Positions 13,171 through 28,951 of a DNA stretch of 64,000 nucleotides are shown one piece after another. The notes under the pieces were generated by a model. The model was not told where the DNA came from, did not search any database, and saw only the letters and a list, made by a program, of their open reading frames with translations. The position numbers and the translations under genes were made by a program. Origin of the DNA: Lepidurus packardi (Eukaryota; Arthropoda; Branchiopoda; Notostraca; Triopsidae); assembly GCA_023053545.1 (NCBI GenBank), contig JAKZAN010000002.1:1720375-1784374 (forward strand), read 5' to 3'. The number at the start of each line of letters is the position of its first letter. Position 1 is the stretch's first letter.

Positions 13171-16100
13171 TGTATTGTGATGACTTCATGGTGAGTTACG
13201 GGCAGGTCTAGAGTTCAGAAGCGTTTTGGGGAGGATCGCTTTACTTATTTAAACTTTCGAGAAACTCGTAATAAAAGTCTCATGCTGGTATTTATTGGTG
13301 TTTATGTTTAGGAATGTTTGGGGTTTGAGGTCAAAGCCTTAATATACCCCTTCCTGCGAAGCCCTCTGCCTATTCGGTCGTGTCAGCACTGTCAGTTTTG
13401 ACTAAGCATAAAAGAAGTTGGTCAAATATCGCAGGAACGAAACAATACTTACCAAACTCCCAGCTTGGCCGAGTATGGAAAGTACTGCTTGCGTTGAATT
13501 GATGGATTCCGAGAAAGCTTCGCGAAGTTTTCTGCTGTATCACGGAGAGCGGTCATGATCAATAACCACAACCACCACTGTTACAGCAGCTGTGCAGATT
13601 CTTAGTGGGATGTTATAGAACTCTGTAACATAGAGTTTACCTCCGATACTTTCAAAACACTGTAATCCATCTTTATCTCGTGTCGTGTCATTGCATCCGC
13701 GCACTCCAGATCGTTTTCAGAGAGGATTCAAACAAGCATTCAATAAATATCTGGTCAAACTTGGCGTTTGACTGAACTTCAGTGTCAAGAACTAGGACAT
13801 GGGTAAATCAAAATGTAAGCGAACTTGGCTTACGGGGAAGACTTTGTCGAGTGCAAGTCCAAAAAAGAAGGTGCCTTTTAATTGCGTCTTCCAAAATCTG
13901 ACCTATTTTTCTTCTTTTGCTAAACTCTTTTGGCCAAGTTCCGTGTCCGTGTGTTAAATTACCTATATGCGCGTCTCCTGTTTCTTCCGCCAGAGATTCT
14001 TTTATGACTCTCGCAAAAGTTTTACCCCTCGGTTCTCTTAAATGTAGCGAAACAAGTTTATGCAGACCAAATCAAAAACAACAACAACAATTGTAGCGTT
14101 TAAACAGTGGTTTGCAATAGAAAGAAATGTACAGTAACTTTAAAAAAAAAAAAACATCCTAAAAAAGTAGTGCGTTACGCAGCCGGAATAATTAAGTACC
14201 AAACCAGGGTAGAACCAAAAAGACACAAACTGGTTAACGCAACTTTTGGCAAGGTTGTTTTGAAGCCACAAGGTGAACTCTTTTTCTTCCATCCTCTTTT
14301 CGATACAAAATAATTCTAAGGTGACATCAATACGTTCTTTTTTGTTTAAAAACAAAATATCAGAAAATTCAAATCATGAATAAAACATAAAGAAAAACAA
14401 GGAGAAATGATGAAAGAAACAAGAATACGGTCTGATGGAAGATTCTAAGAGTAGCGATGGGTTTGATTGTACGAACAATGTTGCGACTGTTTGAATTGGA
14501 TGAAATGGTGAATTTCGAAGGTGCGGCCAGGTTTGGGGAGTTGGGTGGGCCGAACCTGTTCTTATAGTATCTTACAGCCCCCGTCGATCTCACCTCTGAC
14601 CTCTTTCTATGTCTGTTTAGCTGGTGTAGTAAAAAAAAGGAAAAAAAAACGAGACGTTGCACAGGTGCGCGGGAAAACCCACGTGGTCTCAACAGGTGCG
14701 TTATGGGATCCTAATCGGCGTCTTTTTTACTCATTGGAGGAGGCAATCTTTGGTCTCCACTGCACTGAGGAGGCTCTCTGGAGAGCGCAAGTAGGTGTTT
14801 TGATTAAGGTATTTCAAGATATGGGTCTTTATCGTGTCTGTTTTGCATATCAAAGGGAAACGGGACCGGCAGTATGGGAATTTGGGATTCTTTGGAGGTC
14901 TTCTTTTTGTGTGTCTGAAGCTCGCAGCGTGTATTAGATGCGTAAGCGTGCATAAGCTGGCCGAGTATGTGAATGCGAAAGAAAAAAATCCCGTTATTTT
15001 GGCTGCTGGCTGCAGCGGCACAAGCAAAGTTGATCAGTTCTTTGAGAAACCTTTGCTTTTACCTGTAGGAAAGAAGGGGACCGACTAGTAAAGGTTTTCC
15101 AGTCAGAAAAGGGTCGGAAAAGGCACGCTGGCAGCCTGCCTGAATAGAGCAACGGCTTCTACCTACGAAAGTTTACCTTCGCTAGCTGTAGGGAGTGATG
15201 GCAGGGGGAATCCTGAGATGTTTCGACATTGTAAAGAATGTCAAAAGGAGAAGAACAAGACTTTTGCCACCGACCTAAATCCCTTTAATTAAATAGACAC
15301 AGTGGACCAAAGATTTTTCTTTTTTTAAAAAAAAAAAATGGGGGAAACGTGTAGAAGTGGAATTCAAAGCTTCTTTTACGGAAAGATCTGGAGAATGTTA
15401 TTTTTAGTTTTTAGATTTTGAAATTTGGTCCTAAAGCACGGCATTTCAGTTGCTTCCAAAGTTAGGTCAGAGGAGCTAGTCTTCTAGGACTGAAGCTTTG
15501 ATGAGGAATTAATGTAGGAAATGACCGGAAGTCCTGGGCTTAAAGGAATTGCAGTAGGATCGATCAGGAGGTACATGGTTAATGAATGAGCGAGTACAGT
15601 TAAGATGGTTTGAAGTAACTGGAGGCGAGCGTGTGGCTAATGGGCGATTCCCACCCTCGATCACTCAATGAAAACGTTGTGGGTCGCTGAGCTTGGGCTA
15701 GGATGGTCAAGACAACATGGAGAAGTGCGATGATTGACCATAGCGCTACTTTGAACTTGGCCTACCTGGCTAAAGGAAACATGCATTGGCTTCACGAGGC
15801 AAGGTGTTTTAAGAACGATGGCTTTCTCAAGGCGATCTTTCCAGTGCAAGGTTATTTAGCGCGCCGTTTTGGCAGCCAACGGGGCAAGTAAGGGTAAGAG
15901 TATATAGTACTGACTACTTCCCTAAACGGTACCATTCTGTAAACAAGACTTCGGAACCCCAATTGGAAAGTGGGCCAATTAGACTAACTGTACTGCACAG
16001 CACATGGCGTACGTGAAAAAGCCATTACAGAAGTTTCAAAGGGGCTGGAGAACATGTTCAGCTCAGTAAGTTATTAGGAAAGTAATTTTTCTTCATTTTG

Positions 16101-18140
16101 GTTACAGCTGTCGAAACTAGAAGCTTTTAAACTGTATACTAAATTCTGCGGTTCAAAGAGCCATTCAATGCTCCCGCATGTTCTCCAAAAAATTGTTCCC
16201 GCAAGTTCTCTGAAGTTATCCAGGAAATAGAATTTCCTTGCCGAAAGTTGTAGGATGACTCCGGTTTGCGTAGATAGTCCTTCATCGGTAGCACAGATAA
16301 GATCACCGAACGTTAACGTTTTACTTCCCCGTAACTAGTAGCCCTACTCCGGCTTACCTGGCGGTCTCTCAACGGCACACAAGTTGCCGAGCAAATCAAG
16401 TTCCTTGACTGGAGCCGGACCAGCTTGCATTCAAAGTCCTACGACGGCAAAAAAAGTTTACCGAACGAAAGGTATCTCCATACCCCCGACACTTGTAGCG
16501 CTACTACGGGGTAGAACTCTCAGTACTCGGCGTTCCCTTTCTGGGCACCTGTTAGGACCCTAAACAACGTTTTAAATTGCGAGGCCTTTTCCTTCCTCCA
16601 TCGTTTAAGGATCATTAAGTTTGAAAGCAAAAAGAAATCTAAGGATTGGAGTGCACTAGCCTCCGATCAGATTTAGGAATTTAGGCTAGGAATGCATGAG
16701 TCATACGTCAGGACTTTGGTAAGGTATTTTGGACAGTTTACAAAACGGGTTCGAACGAGAGCATCGGAGTTCTCATTTCCGCCGGTGATGACGACTTGAC
16801 ACTAGATGATTACGTTATCCGCTAGCATTGCCTCTTGTGCGGATATACGATGAGTGGGTCATGTGCAGACATGCATCGAACGTCAGTCACCGTTTTGCAC
16901 TCTTAATACTTGGCAGCTCATTAAGCACAGGTGGGATCGGTTCGGTCAAGTTCCTATTTTCATTTCATCCGCCTTTCCGACCTTATTTCTCTGTAACTTG
17001 TTGGCGGAAGGAAAGAACCTGAATCTTCACACTTAGCGACTTATGGCTTTCATACGTCTCGACAAACCCAAGAAGAAGATGCCCGAATGGGGGTCAGATA
17101 CGAAGCGCATAGTAACCTAGTCACAGGTGTATGCCTCATTAACATATTCGAATCTGAAATTCCTGAAGCCCGTTTCGCCTCGAGGTCAGGGCCATCTCGC
17201 TACTAGCGCAGCGCATGGTCCGAAGCCAAGCTCCATGTGTCCTCCCCCTTGGGAACAAATATAAAAAAGGTTTAAATTCACAACAAAAAAGTTTGGAGCT
17301 TCTCTGAATTACTTATTTATTTTTAAAAATTATATTTTATATTTAAAAGATTGTATTTTGCTTAAAAAATCGTTTTTTAAATTTATTTTAAAAAATCTAT
17401 TTCATTTATTTCTAAAAAAAAGATGTTTCATTTTGTGTTTTATGTATTTTTTTCGTGAATTTTTGTTTAGAGTGTCTATGTTTACGGACCCAAAACGAAA
17501 AGATGGAGTGCTAAAGAGGATGAGAAACGTTCACGTATGTATGCACCGCGTGAGAGAAAGGAAGATCCAGAATGCATGACTGTTTGTCAAGTTTAGAGTT
17601 AGGGTAATAAACATTTGGAATATTGGCCTAGTTTTAGGACCTTCTGCAGTCAAGTTTATTACATATGCGCGCGTTACAAGTCTCTGCCGAAATTTTCAGT
17701 TGAATGTATCCGGTGTATGTCCCCGAAATGGTGGAAAAGAAGACCTCCTGATCCTCTCGGCTGTTAATGTTCTCCCAATTCCGGTCATTATCGTGTGTGT
17801 GCTCTCCAAAAAAGTGGCCTTCCTTTTTAGTATCTCCAGACTTTACTTGGGGAAACAAAAACCGTTGTTAAATTATATTACGTACCCGACCAGGAGGTTG
17901 TAAGTCGAATTCGGAGGAGACTTGAGAGAAAAGTAGGGCAAGCCGGTAAAAAGCAACGGTAAACTTGCGCAACTGAAAGTCTATATCTAAGAAATATTAC
18001 TACTTACGACTTCTTTCCGCTTTTTCTGTCCTGAGCTGTGCATGTAATTGTTGCGAGACATAAAACTGTCCTGTGATGGTTAAGTTGACGTTCAAAAAAG
18101 GGGCTTAGCTTTTTATTTGGGAGAAAGAGGGGCATTTTTT

Positions 18141-18182
18141 TGGCTGAATGGCCATTCAGCCAACAAAAATGGCTGAATGGCA
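18141..18182. repeat. 22-bp perfect palindrome plus a third half-copy
   Basis: TGGCTGAATGGCCATTCAGCCA (18141-18162) is its own reverse complement. A third copy of the half-site, TGGCTGAATGGCA, follows at 18170-18182. The cluster is flanked by T-runs (TTTTTTT before, ATTTTTG after). It could be a cruciform-forming sequence or the remnant end of a small transposon. Confidence 0.7.
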
Positions 18183-21100
18183 ATTTTTGTCATTAGGGCG
18201 GGCTAGTACCATCCTGTGAGAAAAAGATACCCAGAAAGTAAGGTTACTTATCGATGCTAAGGACCAAGCTGGATTTGCCTTACACGCCCCGCATAAGCCA
18301 TCGGAAGGGGTTAGTGTTTGTTATTCATTATTGGGTCATGCAAAACGCAAAAGCAGGCCGGGGTAAAGCTACGAGTCCCGGTCGGATCTTGCTAGAAACG
18401 CCGATAACTTTGATTTTGGACAGAATAGTTCATGTTTTTGGCAGAAGACCAAGAGAAGGATTGTGTGAATTGATTACACCAGGTGCGTTAATCGCATACG
18501 ATTGAGGCATTTTTCGTGGGCTTGGCAGGCAAACGTTGGAAGACTCGTGACCTAAGCCCGTAAGCGCAATCAAAAAACAAAAAATCAAATTCTTTAACCG
18601 TATCTTTGGATAGATCGCATAGTAATGTTGAGAGAAAAAACACTTGATGCCGCATCATAGCCAGTAACCCTTGGCCGTACTCTAAGCGTTACTCCGACCT
18701 GCACTGCAAAAGGAATCCGTGTCCTTTTATTCGTTGTTGCACAATCGGCCAAGCTGGACGTGCGGCGTTACTCCGGCTTGTCTTCGTAGACACGGTTACA
18801 TAACGGCAAACGGAGTGGAAGGCTGTGTGGCTACCAAAACAAGCCGGACTAACGCTACAAATCCGGTCAATAATTCAATTTACTAGCAAATGATCTCAGG
18901 TTTTTCAGAATCTTATCACGAATTCTAGTGTTTTTTCGACAAAAGGAAAAAACTGTTGACAGTTGATTCTTGTTAGTTTTTGTAAATAACGAAATGGACG
19001 AATAAAATCTTTTGACGGGAACTTTTCGATGTGTAAAATTACACGAAAGTTAATTTGAAGAAAAAGAATCATTGCAGGTGTTCGATTTTTTAGGGTTGTT
19101 GGCGTTATTAGCTGCGAAACTTTTTACTCTTGTTTGTGCAATAAACACAATTGCAGAAAGAGCGATACCGCATGCAGTTATGATTGGCTAAATAGCGGAA
19201 ATGATGTCATTTTGAGGTTGGCTCTTTTCCCCTGCGGCATGTAGACATACACGTACGCAACTGGAGTACAATAAGCCAACCTGTGTTCCAACCTTGCACG
19301 GCTATTAGGAAGCTTATTATAAAACATCGGCAGTTTTTTATACGTTCAGAAAAAGCCCGTGCGTGATGTGGGTTTTACATTAAGAGAGAAAGGTTAAACA
19401 CAGTGTTGTCAGTTGTGCAAATTAGACCGCAATTGAAGTCGTGTTTAGAAACGCGAAGAGTCGAAATATATTTTTGTTTTTTTATTTTAACGTCAGGAGG
19501 CTATTAAGGGGAGATCAAAAAGGGCGATAAGATCTTCTGAATAAGTTTACAATTTTTCAGTTGAGGGAAGATTATATCGTGAGGACCACGTTTGTAATAA
19601 AGGGATTTGCATGTTTAAGCTGTTAACATACTTTCTCCGCCTTATAACGTGTCACGACTGCGTGGATTGGGCAAATAGCTAGCAGGTGCTGGTAATGCAT
19701 TATTGTTTCCCTTTTTTATTCTATTTTTTGTCTTGTTCTACCTCGGCGAGCGGAACATATTGTTGCCCATTTGGAACTTTAGTGTTTATGTGAAGACAGT
19801 TTTGGGACACTCGTTTTGCCACTGTTAGAAAGGGCAGTTTGTCTAGCAGCACAAGTGCGAATAATTTGCCTATTAACTTTGAAAAACAAAAATAAAAAAC
19901 TGGGTCAGTAAAACGGTTCTTTTTAAACCATCCATTCTTCACACGCAGATGGACCACGGAGAGTCTTTTAAGCCACGCCGGTTTCGTCTAACAATCACGG
20001 TTAGCGTTACGGACTAGTTGGAGTTCAACGTATCAAGCCGGACTTGAGCGTCCCAAGTGGTACAGAAGCAGACCGAGGTGTGGACTTGTCACCTTTCGCC
20101 GACCTTGCGGTACGGGGAATATTGGTGCAATAATGAATACTAAACCTGAACCGCTTGTGATGGTTCCCCTTCCCATCATTGGCAGCCAAACTCCGGCTTG
20201 CGTTTTCTTATTCGATCGGTAGCTTCCAACCCTTGCTAGTCCACCGAGAGAACGTCACTCGGTTAAGCCAGACTTGTGCGACGAGAAGCGGCTTACAGAA
20301 TCTCTTTTCTTCACACATAACGGGACCACATGGTTTCTCTTATGTTAACTAGGGTTGCGAGCCCACCCAGACTGAAACTTTGGACAACAGGCCTATGTTA
20401 ACTTTCCCAACCTAAATTACGAGGCTTTGCGGACTGCGGCTATAGTTAATACTACAATAACTATATTATACATCTTTTCTTGTGGGAAAAGGCGCGAATC
20501 AGAGCGTGAGTTGACGACCCTCGGACTTTGCACAGTAACCCATATCCCTTCCTCCGTGACCACCTGGGCGATGAACGGACCTGCGTGATGAGATCTTCAG
20601 AAGAAGCCTTTTTTTATTTTTTTTATTTATTATGTGCCATCCCTCATAGGTAATTGACACTCGAGTGCTCATGTCTTACATGCTGCACGAAAGTGATCTT
20701 TTGTGAAGCGTGATTTCTAACTCCTAATTCACTAACCACACACGCAACAGGTTAGCATCTGGTTTCATTGAGTAAAAATAAGAAATAAAACAAAATCTCC
20801 CTAGAGCTTCTCGTTCTGGACTGGTTTTTAGAATATTACTGACTGAGTAAACTTTTCCGTCAAGTCGAAACATCGTGATTGAAAGCTTCGCCGGAAGTTG
20901 AACTTCACATTCGTGACGACTAAACTTTTTATTACTGCCAAAAACTCCAGAAAGAAAGTTTATATTTTCTTTCTCTCTTTTCTTTATTCAGATTAGATTT
21001 ATATCCATAGCATGTCTAATTTCTCACGATTAATCAGGTCCTGTTTCTTATTTAGAACATTTTGAACAGATATTTTGTATTCTGTTTGGGAGGAAAGATT

Positions 21101-21496
21101 GTGTAATGTGAAAAAGCATGGGTTTAATTGATGTAACGGGGAAACGGGACTCGGTTTTCATTGTTGTAGTTGTTCGGGCGCAGGCAACAACTACGCTGGT
21201 GTCAAACAAACAAGGTTCATTGTAAATGTTGGGGGTAACACGAGAGAAAGAGGGACAGAGAGAGATCATCTTTCATCCTTTTCGTTTTTAGCTTGGAGCC
21301 CTTTGCCTTGAGGGCAATTTTTCCAAGTTCAGAGCTATATACATACCTTGGAGTTACACACACTTGTAAAAGTAACGGTTTGGCGCAAAGGGGGAGTCAG
21401 TCTTGTTGATTTCTGCCTTACTTCTTCGCAAAAGCCAAAATTTCTTGTCGTGGAGGAAACCTTCCAATTGATTTATAATGATCGTGTAATGAATAG

Positions 21497-24400
21497 CTAC
21501 TGTTGCAAATGGCTCTTTTCCTTCGCGAATTCAGCTTCCATCTTCTCTTCCACTTGCTCCCAGTCGACATCAACCTACATTAAATGAATAAAATTAATCA
21601 ATTAAACCTTGTGGTACGTATTTACGGTATTAAATCACAAATATTGCTAAAAATGTGCAAATGAAATACTGAGTATAAATAATGTTAAGCCCCCGTATAG
21701 CTAAGCTTGGTTACAACCAAACTACCACGAGGTGCGTGCAGTGCTTTAGCATAGGTGTATATGAACGCGCATTTGGTTATGCGCATACACACGCATTGCT
21801 TCTGTTCATGTGATTGACATTAACACTACGAATATAAATAACATTTTACTTCTTTACTGTAGCGAACGAACTTAGCATTGGTTTCGTGATGTCCAAAGTG
21901 TTCCAAGTATTGTTGACGGTGCGCCAACACTGTTTCGATGTGAGTGCGATGTTTGACGGCTAGATCTAAGGCTCTTTTATTTGAAGTAATAGAGGAAAAA
22001 TTGAGAAAAATTGAAAAGGCAGGGAAAATATGGAAAAGTTAATGGAATTAGCCGATGATTAGAGCAATTTTAAGGTTGCAAATTCTAACATTCTTACCTC
22101 TCCCATTCGAAACAGTGAATGTGGAGGAGGATAGCTCTGAAGATAAGGCCAGCCTGTAGCAAAATACTTTCCGCTTCCGAACGGTTGCCACCCAACAAGG
22201 CTATTTCTGCACGGCCTACAGCTTTAGGCAATCCCTGTTACAGGCAAAGGGAAAAAGATTAGATGGTTCAAGATACAGGAAGAGGTTTGAGTTTAAGCCC
22301 AAGCCCGAACTTACGAAAGCTTGAACATCAAATACTGTGTATCGTTCGTAATAACATGCAACTAGTGGGTTTATCTGATTAAAAACCCGCCTTTGGAAGC
22401 TCCCTTTTCTACCTGTTTTTCTGTTCTCTGCTCTCCTGGGCGTTAATTACATAGCTGTTAAACGTTACGTTTGAGGCACTTTCGAGAATCTGTAATTTGA
22501 AAAATTCTGCGATTTCCAAAGAATATTTTCAGAATTTGCCCGCTACTACTAAGATTCTGAAGCTTGAAAGATTCTCAAGATTTGCAAGATTCTGAAAGAT
22601 TCACAAAATTCTCAAAGTTCACGAGATTCGCAAGGTTATCAAAGGTTCTCAAGATTGTCTAAGATTCTCAAGATTCTGAAAAGTTAGCAAAGATTCATAA
22701 GATTTGCGAAGATCAGAGGATTTATTTTTCCTTGTTGCTTACTTGTATGTATTGTAGGTGCAATACTTTGTCCGTTTCGTTCAGACACGCATACGCCATT
22801 TCTGCTAATTCCAGTTTCCGAAACTGCATAGCCATGCCTGCCAAACACGCCCACAAGGTTTCCAACTAAAAAATGGTGCCAAAATTAAAGCATGAGGTTT
22901 ACTGTGCGTTTCCAAACAGGGAAAAGCTATAAATCAAATTACGTTGGCCAAGTTGCAGAGTCGACCAGCGTCTTCCCATCGACCTTGGTGTACGTGAGTT
23001 TGAAGAATACCCGGAAAAGGAGATATGGGCCAAACAAGCTGGGCGCCATCTCCTCGTCGAACGATGATTTGAGTTCCTTCAAACCGTTCCAGTCGTAAGT
23101 TTCTCCCAGAATCTCTTCAAATATAGAATAAATAAATAAATTAAAACTTAAATAACGAATTTTAGAATAGAGACTGGTGGGGTTTTTCTTACGCAGTTTC
23201 GCGACTATAAACAGTCCGGGCGAGTAACGAAGGATCTGAATCCACTATAGCAGGATAGTACCAGATGTGCGCCACATCGTCTTGTAAAGCTGCCAACATG
23301 CAAACTTCGGTGTGCCAACTCAATGATCGAACGCTTAACGCTAAACAAGTCTCTTGGTCATTTAATTTTCTGTAAGTTTAAATCATTTGTATTTTTGTAT
23401 TAATTTTATGTCTTATCTTTGAATTATTGAATTCCCGTAATACTAAATTATTGCAATTTTCGAAATATTTTTATAAATATTATATACACATTTTTTGAAT
23501 TATTACTGTTTCAAATTATCGCATGTTTTACTTATTATAAGTAATGGATTCTTCCACTTTTGCACATTTTCGATAATGTGTGTTAATCAATTTCTAGCTT
23601 ATTTAGGTTTTAGATTATTACAATTAATCGATATTTGGCTTATTCGTATCATTGTTTGTTTATGTTCGTTAACAGATTTTTAGCTTATGCATTTTTTTAT
23701 TATTATAGTTGATCGATTGTAAGTTATGTTAGTGTTTGGTTATTGTAGCATAATCGATCTTTTAGTTTGGTAATATTTGGTTATTTAAAATAGCACTTAC
23801 CTAGTTTGGTAGGTTTAGATGGCGTAGATCTCAAATGTGGGACAGCCGTTAGGTACAAATCATGGTTGATATCGATATACGCTAAACGGCGAATCGTATC
23901 GCGTTCCTTGCTCTGATTCAATGCTAACACTAAGATATCTTGCGTATGGCCCCAGGGCTTCTTGTCTAAGCCATTGAGCCACTTATTCCCCGCCAAATCG
24001 TAAAAATGGATGACTGGAAAGGAAAACAACCGCAAGAGCTGTGAAATTATACTCATTGGAAACGATGTTTTTCCAACTATGGTGTTGGCTTACCCCGTGG
24101 ATCTCTGGAGTCACGTAGGGCTAACGTGTCTGGGCTCAGCGATACCAAATTAGGGGTCAGGGTTACGGTTTTTAGGCCAGGCAGTTTAGGCGAGCTTACA
24201 TGTCTTCCTTCGTAAGTGTAAAGCGAAATAGTGATAGCATCCACGATCATCAAGTGTTTCTCGCTTTGAAGGAGGAAGCAAATTCCATTCTCGCGGAAAT
24301 CGAACACTAGAGGAGCAGCGCTCCAATTCTTTGAGCTGTGGATAAAGCATTGTTGGACGGTCGCAATCACCAAGTAACCATATTGGAAAGATGTCCTCAA

Positions 24401-26173
24401 AATGCGATCCTTGTATTCGAACTTTTCCGTGACGTCAGTCAATACGTTGGTTAAGAGAACGGATTGCTTGTCAGTCACTGTGGCTTCATAGTTTTTCCAT
24501 TCCAAACGCCTTTACTTTCAAAAATAAGATATTAACTAAGGTTCATTAGTACATTTTCTGTAAAGAAAAGAAAGTTTTAATTACCTTTCGACCACACAAC
24601 CAGCCATAACATGTCCATTTCCACAGCCAGCAGCTAATAAAGTACCATCGTTCGACCAGGAAACACTGTAAAGGGAGCCGCTACCATTAGGTTTCTCTAA
24701 AAAGTGGCACCACTGCAAGAATTGTATATAATTAGCGACTTATCCTTAATAAGCGAACAAATAATTTTTAAACGGCAAAATAGCCAATATAAAGTACTTT
24801 AATTTAGGAAAATAGATCGAGGAATCTAGTTTCTAATGGCCATCATACACGATGTAGTACTTAAGCTAATAAAGAAAGGAATTTCCAGAAAATGGTATTT
24901 CCCAGCTTGTGACGTAACGAGAGTGACAGTTTCCTTAGTTGTGTTTACTACCCAATACTTTCTTTACTGTTACAAGCGTCAAAACACACAGTAACCAAGT
25001 TAGATCGTTCGTAAGCCACACCCTGTCCCTGTGGCTACGTCAGCAAGACTTCGCAAATGCATAGCTCGCGAAGAGGTTCCTCATAAAATTATTAAATTAA
25101 TTCTTTCTTTTTAGAATAACGAAAATTATAAGAAACAGGCTGAAATCTTACACTTTATTTTGATTGCCATTGCCCTTTAATATAACTTACTCCTCGTGCA
25201 TCACACAAGCGTAAAGCATTGTGAGACCCAATTAGAAACAAATCAGCATCTGGTGCCCATGCTAAAGAAGTGACAGGGAATTCCAGGGCTGGGCTGGAAT
25301 ACATTTGATTGCCTCGATGGTCCCACACTTTATAGCGGCAATCTTCTGCTCCTGAAACGATCCAGTTATTCATCGTGGACCAATTAACAGCTAAAATCCA
25401 CCCATCGTGAGCTTTCCACTGTAAGACAATTAAACAAAACAATGTTAATATTAATTTATTTATCAACCTCAGGCATTTAGATTGAAAGTTCTTGCTTGAA
25501 TAGGCTTCCCAGAAGGAGATAGGGGTTTGATGGACAAATTCCGGGCTGCTGAATACAGAATGTGCGTTGATCCAGGGCCCCAGGCTATGGAGTAAACCGG
25601 CGAAGTGGCTTGGACGAGTGTGGAGCGCAGCATGCCACTACGAGACCAGATTTTAACCGTACCATCTTCCCCAGCTAGATAATTGGGAGGGTGTAAACTA
25701 TAATTCCTGTTCCTTTTGGTTTACAATGCAAATTTTCTTTAGGACTTGCCGGTTGCGAGATTGGTTCCATCGTGGCTCCATTGGATGGCGATAATGGCAC
25801 CCTTGTGTGCGTCTATGCTGCGCTCGATGCGCCCTGCTTTTGACATGATGTGGAATTTGCCATCACCACTGGCTAACAGAAAGGTTTCTACGGAAGACAC
25901 CGTCTTGTTAGACTCTAGGGGCATTCCATGCATCGCAGTAGGGTGGATATCGTTGCGTAAATCGGCTAATTTGGTGGCCGACAGCGATGCGGCACTCCAT
26001 AGAAGCAATTGCCGATCATCACTAGAATACAAATACGTTCAAAGTTTACAAATCCGAGGTCCCAAGGCGGTTTTGTACCTGCAAGTGATGAATTCGTCTG
26101 CGGAAACCCATGTTAGACAGGTCACAATCTCGCTGTGACTGTTATTTTGCGATAATTGCACACGAAGTTTCAT
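21497..26173 (-). CDS. IFT80: Intraflagellar transport protein 80 (IFT80)
   Basis: IFT80 is a subunit of the IFT-B complex that carries cargo along cilia; in arthropods it is needed in ciliated sensory neurons. Thirteen exons join in phase to 770 residues (the human protein is 777). Exon limits are 26173-26079, 26021-25750, 25674-25496, 25418-25191, 24712-24585, 24509-24094, 24013-23801, 23340-23193, 23114-22943, 22865-22743, 22234-22098, 21973-21850 and 21574-21497. Diagnostic segments are [42 protein letters not shown] and [11 protein letters not shown], all in the family order. WD40 repeats fill the N-terminal part, and a helical part rich in [16 protein letters not shown] motifs follows. 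Introns 2 and 3 start with GC rather than GT (CCG|GCAAGT and CAA|GCAAGA), which is required to keep phase. The gene is divergent from TBL1. Confidence 0.95.
22540..22712. repeat. Degenerate minisatellite in an IFT80 intron
   Basis: About 16 imperfect copies of an ~10-11-bp unit resembling AAGATTCTCA occur in the intron between exons 10 and 11 of IFT80. Variants include AAGATTCACA, AAGATTTGCA and AAGTTCACGA. Both strands lack coding signs here. It is probably a decayed simple repeat. Confidence 0.65.
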
Positions 26174-26631
26174 CACTCGAAATGTAGTTTGAGTAAAGGC
26201 AATAAATGCCTTATAAATTTATAAATGAAAGGAATGATTGCTCCAAGCTTGGTTTTACTGATGCAGCCATTACCTGTAACACAACAAATGGTTTCCATAG
26301 TAACTTTCCCATTGATTCTAGCATTTTCGCTCCTTTTACCCTTTTTCATTTTGTTTTCAAACGTATTCACACTGAGTGCTTAAAGCTAGTATCATAATGT
26401 AGTTTAGTGCTCATATATTTCATTTTAAGTGGTTCCATGTTAGAAGACGTTCAAATCATGTGATGTTCATGTTGTAATTTGGGGGGAGGGGTTGAATTTG
26501 GCGCGGGTTTTTGCTCTAGTGGCTTTAGTTATAAGTTAGTTGGCGTCTGTATATCTTGCTGGTTGGTTTTTCCCCAACTTTGTTCGCGGATTGAAGAGAG
26601 TTAATCAGTGTTTTATTTATTTGGGGATGCC
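26174..26631. promoter_or_regulatory. Shared upstream region of IFT80 and TBL1
   Basis: The start codons of IFT80 (minus) and TBL1 (plus) lie 458 bp apart and face away from each other, so this segment must hold both core promoters and 5' untranslated regions. No TATA box in a fixed position was identified. That it works as one bidirectional promoter is inferred from geometry only. Confidence 0.5.

Positions 26632-28951
<2,320 letters not shown>

Larger units (their letters stand above)
8636..21496. other. 12.9-kb gene-poor region
   Basis: No convincing coding exons were found on either strand. Frames are short, end at random stops and show no conserved motifs. The region holds A/T-rich stretches (17270-17460), a three-copy tandem repeat (12755-13170), a hairpin (11229-11253), a 22-bp perfect palindrome (18141-18162), and scattered copies of a GCGTTACTCCGGCTT family (16339, 18686, 18765, 18841 reversed, 20001). 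It may carry the promoter and enhancers of the ZP gene and unrecognised non-coding RNAs; I see no direct evidence for either. Confidence 0.55.

Noticed and set aside
22540..22712. Possible CRISPR-like spaced repeat
   Set aside because: Units are ~10-11 bp, imperfect and without unique spacers; this is a decayed minisatellite in a eukaryotic intron.
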